A stretch of DNA of 14,514 bases from Symbiodinium natans (lineage: Eukaryota; Sar; Dinophyceae; Suessiales; Symbiodiniaceae). Position 1 is the stretch's first letter. Each line of letters opens with the position of its first letter. The stretch is taken from assembly GCA_905221605.1 (NCBI GenBank), contig CAJNDS010000061.1:228001-242514 (forward strand), in the 5' to 3' direction. Shown in pieces: positions 8,155 through 14,514 of the stretch. Both the position numbers and the translations under genes were made by a program. The notes under the pieces are model-generated. The model made no database searches and was not told the DNA's origin. It was given only the letters and a program-made list of their open reading frames with translations.

Positions 8155-8993
8155 TGCGCGGGGGGCCCCCGGGCTCCTCAAGCCCCGTAGAAGAGTAAGA
8201 AGAAGAAGCAGGGGAGATAGAGAGAGAAAGAGAACGGCGTCCCAAAACTGGAGCTGCGAGGCGCCCGCACCCAATCAACTAGGATGGGGCAACTGGGCAC
8301 GTTCGCGCAGGGGTGAATAGTTATCATAGCCGTTGTTTGGGGAGCTTGTCACATGAACGGGAGTCTGCCTCCACGACGCAACCACGGGGGGCATGATTAA
8401 AGACAGTGCCCCCCCCCCTTTCGGCGACCCAGAACAGCCACCCACTGTGCCAGCGATGCAGCTTCGAGTCTTCCCGTTCACAGCGAGTCTGTCGAGAGAC
8501 TGGTCTCGTGTCGAGAGCACGGTCTCAACAACCATCACCGCAGGATTACCAGCTTACGGTATCTTGAGGTCTAATTAAGGCAAAAAGGTTCTGACATGTG
8601 CTAATTCGAGCGATCCTTCGCGACTTGGCGTTGGCCTGCATGTTGCGTCGTCTGAAAGAGTGAAATGCTGCATCACATGGAGTTGCTAGCAGGGCTTCCT
8701 CAATCGATCGAGTCGGAAGACAGAGGCCTGTTGTTGTCTTTGGATTCTCGCAGCAGATGCCGGCAGGAGGGCCGTCTCAAGCTTGGATAATCGCAGGCGA
8801 TGGGCCAAGGAAAGGATGTCGAGAGCAAAACAGTGCTGACCTAAGCCCCGATACAACCATTTACGAGCCAGTACGGCTGCGCCGTTGCAGGCAAGGACAC
8901 CAAAGACTCCAAAGGCGAGTGAGAGGGAGGCGAGGCGGTTTTGCGCACAGCCGAGCAACCGGTACTTTTTTTTTGAGGTAGAGCAGTTGAAGG

Positions 8994-10970
8994 ATGTCGC
9001 GCAAGGTGGAGCTGGAGCAAGAGCTCGAGAGCCTGCGCAGAAGCTACCAGAACCAAGAGGTCCGCTCAGGTCTCAGGTCTCAGGAGACGGGCTCAGGGCA
9101 TCCTTGAAACCTTCAGAAGCCGCAGGCAGAGTTGAAGAAGCAGACCATGCCGGGAACCAAAGACCTTGATCCTTCCCCTTCTTTGATTGTTGCGCAGGTG
9201 TTCTTTTGTTCGCCAGGTATTGTGCACCAGAGAATGAGGTAGCCCGTGCCGGCGCGCGCACAAAGTAGGGCCTCGAAATCGATGGCCTTTGTCGGTGGGC
9301 CGGACGTTTTGTGAAGGCCAAACTTGCTTCAATTCGCGATGACGCTTTCGCATGCGCATTTCAGGGCCCACGAACGTCAAGAAGAGTTCCAAACATCGCG
9401 AATAGAACACTTGTTGGCCTCGTGGCCGGTGCCAAATCGTGCTCTCGCCTAGGTCCCGTGCACATTCCGTACTCCAAATGGTGCTGTCGCTGATGCTCAT
9501 GATGCTCATGATGCTCGCTGCTGGGACCCTCATCAGCGTACTCCGGCTCAAAAGGAAGCCCTCCCTAGAGGGCCTGCTGCCGATGTTCAGGATGCTCCCT
9601 CTGCACTTCACGTGCTCTTGAGGTGCCCGCACTGTTTTAGTCATCGAAGAAAGCCTCGTGACCGGAAGTCTCATCACCGAAAGCTGAGACTCGAAAATAC
9701 AAAGAAGGTCTACGCTGTATGCTGGACAACGAGGAATAACTGACAGGCTCTGTAAACTTGAGGTAACCGAGTATCTCCTGCTGAGATGTAACTCGAGAGA
9801 AGTTCACGCGTTTCTCCTCGGCCCACGAACACAGTTTCTTTCCCCACCCAGTGCAAGGTAGTTTGTAGAATTTCTTCCGTACGGATGCTGGGATCGAATT
9901 GCTTAACATGGTGTGCTGCCTCAGGTCAAGTGAGGCTAAGAAGGCTGAGGCCTGTTCGGAGTTTGCGTGCATCAAGAAGTTGCCAAGCACTTGCAGAAGC
10001 ATGAATGAACGTCTTGCCCACATCGCATGTTGTTTGTTTGGCACACCAGCGACAACGAAATTCGAAGTCAGGAGCAGAGGTTTCGAGATGGCGCCGAGGC
10101 CTGATCGGGCTTCTCTGGACATTCTTGCACAGCCTTCCGGGCCTTCCGTTCTCTGATGTCGCAGGTGATTCTTCGAGAGCCTCGTGCTCGGCGAAGCTCT
10201 TGCGAACTGATTGAACTCCAAGCTGAGCTTCAGCCACTCAGGTTGGAGAACTGCATTGGGGTCACACTCCAAGGATTTTCGAGAGAGATGTTGCAGGCTG
10301 TCAGGTACGTACGGCGGAAAACTGTACAGTCAAAGCAGTTCCAAACCATTTGGCTTCTTAGTTTTGTGTCAACGTGTTGCTTCAGGCCATCTCAACATCT
10401 GAATCACCCAGCTCTAGCCCTACGACAAAGACAGAGGCCGGGCAACAACACTTCAGTGAAGGGTTTACCTGTAAACCATTTTTTCTTTGTTGCAGGCCCT
10501 CCAGCAGGCAACAGAGCGCATGCAGGCAATGGGATGCCAGGGGCCTGCCAATCTAGTCAACGACGTCTCCCAACACACGTCGCAACCCTAGAATTGACTT
10601 AAAAAAATAAAAGACATCGAGGTGCGGAACCCCATCTCTCCACAACTCATGGTAACCTTATAGGCCCACACGGCAATGGTACAGAAGTGCCGAAAGTCCA
10701 TGACGTGCTGGAGTGCCAGGCTGGCAAAGCATGGGCGCAGAATGAGCAGCAACGGTATGTGGAGTTTTCCACAGAGGCAGTGCCCGTGAGCTTGCACTAT
10801 CCAGTTGTTTGCCGTGCCTTCTCCACAGGTGCTGACACTTCAGGAGATGTCAGCGAAGGAGTTTCGAGAGCAGGAGGCCCATTGTTGGTTTTGGAAGCGC
10901 TGTTTGGGAGTGCCATGCAATGTCCATGCAGGAGTCTGCCTCCAAGCAAAGCAAGGAGCTTCGCGAGTGA
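8994..10970 (+). CDS. Candidate multi-exon coiled-coil protein gene
   Basis: Short charged, heptad-like exons joined at phase-consistent boundaries. 8994-9059 starts at ATG (MSRKVELEQELESLRRSYQN). 9126 to about 9193 or 9197 begins AELKKQTMPG. About 9365-9452 contains AHERQEEFQTSRIEHLL. At the 3' end: 10165-10296 (SCELIELQAELQPLRLEN), 10386-10436 (AISTSESPSSSPTTKTE), 10496-10525 (ALQQATERMQ, optionally running on to TAG 10589), 10720-10758 (AGKAWAQNEQQRY), 10829-10876 (VLTLQEMSAKEFREQE) and 10932-10970 (ESASKQSKELRE, then TGA). The 3' junctions are all phase 0, with AG|G acceptors and mostly GC donors. The product would be a soluble, largely helical protein; no family is recognised. The middle (9453-10164) is not resolved, and 8994-9743 and 10165-10970 could be two genes. 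An alternative exon at 9453-9743 carries a CPHC pair. The low-complexity charge makes family assignment weak. Confidence 0.42.
9453..9743 (+). CDS. Possible further exon of the coiled-coil gene
   Basis: From the acceptor CTCGCCTAG|GTCCCG the frame is open for 96 codons to TGA 9741. It is the same frame as the upstream AHERQEEF exon, separated only by the TAG at 9450. The translation has ADAHDAHDA near the start and a basic segment with CPHC and RKPRDRKSHHRKLR. It has no ATG near its start, so it would have to be a 3' exon. The opposite strand is also open here (9093-9677), which lowers confidence. Confidence 0.28.
   Translation, partial: VPCTFRTPNGAVADAHDAHDARCWDPHQRTPAQKEALPRGPAADVQDAPSALHVLLRCPHCFSHRRKPRDRKSHHRKLRLENTKKVYAVCWTTRNN
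10601..10613 (+). other. A-rich tract with AATAAA
   Basis: AAAAAAATAAAAG follows the TAG at 10589 by about ten bases. It would suit a 3' end there if the exon from 10496 ends at that TAG. Dinoflagellate genes often lack an AATAAA signal, so this is only suggestive. Confidence 0.2.
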
Positions 10971-11112
10971 CTTGCCATTGTTTGGCCTGTTTAGCTGTAA
11001 AAGGCTGGAAAGCAAAAGATCCAACATAGCAAGGAGAACGCAAGCAACATAATTAGCTCCCGAGAATATTTCACATGCTCTGAGGGCCCCAGTCACCAAG
11101 AAACGCCCAGAT

Positions 11113-11536
11113 ATGAGTGACCTTTCTGGTCCAGAGCAGTAGTTGTGATACAAAGCAGCAGATCCTTGTACTGTGCCAAAGGCTCTGGTGTAAGATCTCA
11201 GCATATCTCAGCACTATGAACATTGAGCTGTGTCTTATGAAGCCCAGGCTTGCCAAGCGCTTCAGCGATCTGCTGAGGCATCGGGTTCAGCTTCAGGCTT
11301 TCACGATGCGGTGCAGACTAAGAACGAATTGTTCACCGCATAGTGCCTCTGGAAAATGTTTTCTGAGTTACTTCCGTGGCGGGAAGTGGAACATAGCTGA
11401 AAACCTGAACTCGATACTGGCCACGCCCGAGCGTGCTGTTGTAATTCGGCAAATTCTGATGGAAGAAAAAGCAAAAAACAACCAAGCTGAGCTGTGTTCA
11501 CCTCTCGGGGAGAACGTCTGGGCCGAGCTTGAATGA
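11113..11536 (+). CDS. Hypothetical coding region, two competing readings
   Basis: Reading one is a continuous 139-codon frame from ATG 11117 to TGA 11534-11536. Its 3' half is protein-like, including FRGGKWNIAENLNSILATPE and RQILMEEKAKNNQAEL. Reading two starts at ATG 11113 (MSDLSGPEQ) and uses an acceptor AAGCCCAG|GCTTGCC at 11247. It continues with ACQALQRSAEASGSASGF and ends at TAG 11341. Neither matches a family I know and neither has a membrane segment. The local AG|G acceptor style favours splicing; the length favours the continuous frame. Confidence 0.27.
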
Positions 11537-11646
11537 CCTAGTCCGATGCGTTCAACGCGGCTTGGCGCTTGAGTAGTTAAACCCGGCTCAACTGAATGTA
11601 GAATTCCCAATGCCCGCCGTCCACAATCGAACCCTCCTGCGAAGAG

Positions 11647-11916
11647 TTGTCAGTACTCATGTTGTTAAAGCTTGGGAGTCTCGCTGTCTTTTGTGAACTT
11701 GGCAGGTCGGCGAAGCATCTCGACGGATACATTAGGCAGGTGGCTCATGGTGACTCTGCTCATGTCGTTGAACCTTTCTGCGAACGGAATCTGACAGTCA
11801 CCGGGAGGGAACAGTCTTCTGGACGGGAGACAGCAGTTGCAGATCTGCAATACTTGGCACAACAAGGCCAGTCTAAGGGACGGTGGACTCGAATCAGCAA
11901 ACTTACATTGGCATGA
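11647..11916 (+). CDS. Hypothetical ORF, 89 aa
   Basis: Continuous frame from ATG 11647 to TGA 11914-11916. It begins with a short hydrophobic stretch (MSVLMLLKLGSLAVFCELG) and continues hydrophilic, including ETAVADLQYLAQQGQS. An acceptor-like AG|GTGGCTC near 11740 lies in frame, so the second half could be a separate exon. No family recognised, and the minus strand is also open over 11665-11865. Confidence 0.22.
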   Translation: MSVLMLLKLGSLAVFCELGRSAKHLDGYIRQVAHGDSAHVVEPFCERNLTVTGREQSSGRETAVADLQYLAQQGQSKGRWTRISKLTLA

Positions 11917-12023
11917 ATTTCTTTATTATGTAAAAACGTTGTTTTACACGGAATCACACATACCACGCACAGTGGCCAGTTGCGGACTTCCACAGTCTCT
12001 CCTGGACGAGTAAGCTCGCAGCC

Positions 12024-12407
12024 ATGGCTGACGATGGAGAATCTTGGCAGACAAGCTCCGGGGAAAGCAAAGCGGAAAGCATGTCCAGCATTACGTCACA
12101 ATCTTGCATCGGAAGTCAATGAAGCTTTCAGGCGCTCCTTCGCATCTTCATAATGTTTGCCGCTGGCCACCTACCTTTGAACTGCAAACTTTGAAGATGA
12201 GTATCCCAAGCTGCACAGAGACCCGAAAGTGAGGTCCTGGGTATGCTCTTTGGCTTGGCCTTGGTGGTGGAGGCCGGATATGCCAGGCATCATGTTCAGC
12301 AGATGGGCCAACCCATGCCCCTGCAAGATTGGAATGGCGCGAACGTGCTCACTGGCTTGTTGGCGGACCTTGCAATGATTGCACATCATAACAACCCTTT
12401 GGAATGA
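12024..12407 (+). CDS. Candidate small gene with one membrane-like segment
   Basis: ATG 12024 stands in a good context (GCAGCCATGGCTG) and opens a Ser/Glu-rich N-terminus (MADDGESWQTSSGESKAESM) that stays open to 12119. From 12234 to TGA 12405 a frame gives VLGMLFGLALVVEAGYARHH, then QDWNGANVLTGLLADLAMIA. This is a hydrophobic segment followed by a second amphipathic one. Just before 12234 a different frame reads DEYPKLHRDPK and abuts VLGML with a one-base mismatch. I infer a first intron from about 12113 to 12198, and either a misjudged splice or a one-base deletion near 12233. The product would be about 100 aa. No known family recognised. Confidence 0.42.
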
Positions 12408-12419
12408 GGTTTACAAATC

Positions 12420-12890
12420 ATTTATACGATCTTTGAAGCTATACTACTTGGTACGATGTGATTCTGGGGAAAGAATTGTTCAATACGCAGGCAGGAAACG
12501 AATCAACCATTAATCGTTGATGTTGAAAGATTAATTCATTTGAAAATGGGAAATCTGAAGAAATCTCGAAAGATTACGATATTATTGCATTCTTTTTATT
12601 GGAAATATAAGGAATATAATTCAGACATTTAGTTCGATATTCTCGAAACATTTTTCTGGAAATAGAAAATCATTTCTTAAAAAAAACATATATATATATA
12701 TATTCTTCTCAAACTTCATTTGGATGATCTTTTATGGGGGGATGGATTTTGGTTCTTGATGGGAGACATCTTTTTTCTTTTGGATTTAGTGATGTGCTTT
12801 TGGTTTTTTTATCATTAATCTTATCGAAGGGGAGGTTATATTTCGATGATTATGATAAAGGTCTTAGTTATAATATCCCTATAAAAGGCT
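12420..12890. other. AT-rich non-coding block
   Basis: Composition changes sharply from roughly half GC to strongly AT-rich just after the stop at 12407. It holds an A8 run and a (TA)n tract at about 12688-12703, and several ATTC/GAAA-type short motifs. A frame from 12734 is open to 12994 but is Phe/Leu-rich low complexity running into GC-rich DNA, and I do not accept it as a gene. TATAAAAGG at about 12881 is noted but not called as a promoter. Confidence 0.7.
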
Positions 12891-12993
12891 ACGGGCTCGA
12901 CCCCTATTTTCGCTCTGCGGCCGCACTGTCGGATGCCCCGCCTCCTCTTCCGGTCGATTTGGCTGCTTGTGAGGGCCTTGCAGGGGGATCCTG

Positions 12994-13091
12994 AAAATTC
13001 CGGGAATTTTAACGCTTATTGTCTAAAAATTCTGGGAATTTTGGGAATCACCCGGAGCTGAAAATTACCGGAATTTTAGGAATCACCCGGA
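12994..13091. repeat. Three near-palindromic 17-bp repeats with shared tail
   Basis: AAAATTCCGGGAATTTT (12994-13010), AAAATTCTGGGAATTTT (13026-13042) and AAAATTACCGGAATTTT (13061-13077). The first is a perfect inverted repeat around one central base; the others deviate by one or two. The second and third are each followed by GGAATCACCCGGA. The cluster ends about 20 bp before the minisatellite. Confidence 0.85.
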
Positions 13092-13110
13092 TTGAGGTTT
13101 AGGCTTTCCT

Positions 13111-14514
13111 TGGGCTGTCACGGCGTTGTCCGCTTGGTCCGCTTGGGTGGTTTTGGGCTGTCACGGTGTTGTCCGCTTGGTCGGTTTTGGGCTGTCACGG
13201 CGTTGTCCGCTTGGTCCGCTTGGGCGGTTTTGGGTTGTCACGGTGCTGTCCGCTTGGTCGGTTTTGGGCTGTCACGGTGGTGTCCGCTTGGGCGGTTTTG
13301 GGCTGTCACGGTGTTGTCCGCTTGGTCGGTTTTGGGCTGTCACGGCGTTGTCCGCTTGGTCCGCTTGGGCGGTTTTGGGTTGTCACGGTGCTGTCCGCTT
13401 GGTCGGTTTTGGGCTGTCACGGTGCTGTCCGCTTGGTCGGTTTTGGGCTGTCACGGTGGTGTCCGCTTGGGCGGTTTTGGGCTGTCACGGTGTTGTCCGC
13501 TTGGTCGGTTTTGGGCTGTCACGGCGTTGTCCGCTTGGTCCGCTTGGGCGGTTTTGGGTTGTCACGGGTGCCGTCCGCTTGGTCGGTTTTGGGCTGTCAC
13601 GGTGGTGTCCGCTTGGGCGGTTTTGGGCTGTCACGGTGCTGTCCGCTTGGTCGGTTTTGGGCTGTCACGGTGTTGTCCGCTTGGGCGGTTTTGGGCTGTC
13701 ACGGTGCTGTCCGCTTGGTCGGTTTTCGGCTGTCACGGTGTTGTCCGCTTGGGCGGTTTTGGGCTGTCACGGTGGTGTCCGCTTGGTCGGTTTTGGGCTG
13801 TCACGGTGTTGTCCGCTTGGTCCGCTTGGGCGGTTTTGGGCTGTCACGGTGTTGTCCGCTTGGGCGGTTTTGGGTTGTCACGGTGCTGTCCGCTTGGTCG
13901 GTTTTGGGCCGTCATGGTGTTGTCTGTTTGTTTTGGGTTGTTTCTTTGGGCTGTCACGGCGTTGTCCGCTTGGTCCGCTTGGGTGGTTTTGGGCTGTCAC
14001 GGTGTTGTCCGCTTGGTCGGTTTTGGGCTGTCACGGCGTTGTCCGCTTGGTCCGCTTGGGCGGTTTTGAGTTGTCACGGTGCTGTCCGCTTGGTCGGTTT
14101 TGGTCACGGTGCTGTCCGCTTGGGCGGTTTTGGGCTGTCACGGTGTTGTCCGCTTGGTCGGTTTTGGGCTGTCACGGCGTTGTCCGCTTGGTCCGCTTGG
14201 GCGGTTTTGGGTTGTCACGGTGTTGTCCGCTTGGTCGGTTTTGGGTTGTCACGGTGGTATCCGCTTGGTCGGTTTTGGGTTGTCACGGTGTTGTCCGTTT
14301 GGTCGGTTTTGGGTTGTCCCGAAGTTGCGCTTGGGCGGTTTTGGGTTGTCACGGTGCTGTCCGCTTGGTCGGTTTTGGGCTGTCACGGTGTTGTCCGCTT
14401 GGTCGGTTTTGGGCTGTCACGGTGGTGTCCGCTTGGGCGGTTTTGGGCTGTCACGGTGTTGTCCGCTTGGTCGGTTTTGGGCTGTCACGGCGTTGTCCGC
14501 TTGGTCCGCTTGGG
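13111..14514. repeat. 34/43-bp minisatellite, about 40 units, open at the right edge
   Basis: The short unit is 34 bp, CTGTCACGGTGTTGTCCGC followed by TTGGTCGGTTTTGGG. The long unit is 43 bp, carrying CGGCG and an extra TCCGCTTGG before GGCGG. Variants differ at fixed positions: CTG or TTG at the start, GTT/GCT/GGT after CGGT, and TCGG or GCGG near the end. Long units begin at 13115, 13192 and further points at intervals. Since 34 is not a multiple of 3 and the unit lacks plus-strand stops in every frame, a 325-codon frame (13092-14069) stays open by construction; I do not call it a gene. A damaged unit pair at about 13909-13950 divides the array. Confidence 0.97.

Larger units (their letters stand above)
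7340..8993. other. Mostly non-coding interval
   Basis: No convincing gene. The two longest plus-strand frames (7334-7585 and 8393-8578) have no recognisable domain or splice context. Contents seen: a (GA)n tract at 7820-7836, a repeated palindrome near 8023 and 8141, a purine-rich tract near 8190-8235, a C10 run at 8409-8418, and a small inverted repeat CGAGA...TCTCG near 8490-8510. The part from 8580 to 8990 shows nothing I can name. Confidence 0.5.

Noticed and set aside
9637-10272. 211-codon minus-strand frame, the longest outside the repeats
   Set aside because: No recognisable domain, and it opposes a plus-strand exon with good splice boundaries. Kept only as an alternative.
11580-11650. 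tRNA-like GGTTCGATT on the minus strand
   Set aside because: No matching T-stem, A box or acceptor stem around it.
12880-12891. TATAAAAGG as a promoter
   Set aside because: Dinoflagellates generally lack TATA-box promoters, the motif lies in AT-rich DNA, and no gene follows before the minisatellite.
12917-12991. NotI and BamHI sites close together as a cloning-vector trace
   Set aside because: No other polylinker or vector sequence is visible, so chance is the simpler explanation.
13092-14069. 325-codon open frame
   Set aside because: It is the minisatellite read through. The unit has no stop in any plus frame and its length rotates the frame, so openness is automatic.

Overview
The window looks like nuclear DNA of a dinoflagellate, most likely a Symbiodiniaceae-type alga (inference). 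Coding sequence is cut into short exons of roughly 30-130 bp by introns of about 55-330 bp. Many 3' splice sites read AG|G, and GC donors appear beside GT donors. Genes lie between long tandem arrays. I saw no prokaryotic signals, no rRNA or tRNA, and no convincing spliced-leader relic. Single open reading frames are poor guides here: the real exons were found by following splice phase and protein character across frames.

Layout. 1-1887: 112-bp satellite, about 17 copies. 1888-2140: AT-rich block interrupting it. 2141-2611: five diverged satellite copies. 2676-4853: many-exon gene for a major facilitator superfamily transporter of the MFSD6/MFS_1-like type, recognisable from about the fourth helix to the C-terminus, with a possible tail to 5042. 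5043-5960: weak exon candidates. 6261-6515, perhaps to 6761: small two-exon hydrophilic gene candidate. 7031-7339: minus-strand candidate with a coiled-coil-like stretch. 7340-8993: mostly non-coding, with a repeated GC-rich palindrome. 8994-10970: multi-exon coiled-coil gene candidate, well supported at both ends and unclear in the middle. 11113-11916: weak candidates. 12024-12407: small gene candidate with a membrane-like segment. 12420-12890: abruptly AT-rich block. 12994-13091: three near-palindromic repeats. 13111-14514: 34/43-bp minisatellite with higher-order structure, running off the window.

The supported genes are nearly all on the plus strand, which fits the unidirectional gene blocks of dinoflagellates. 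The transporter and the coiled-coil gene share intron style but no visible functional link. No known multi-gene system (CRISPR, toxin-antitoxin, biosynthetic cluster) is present. The most interesting content is the hidden transporter beside or around a satellite array, its repeated splice-site pattern, and the two structured repeat arrays.
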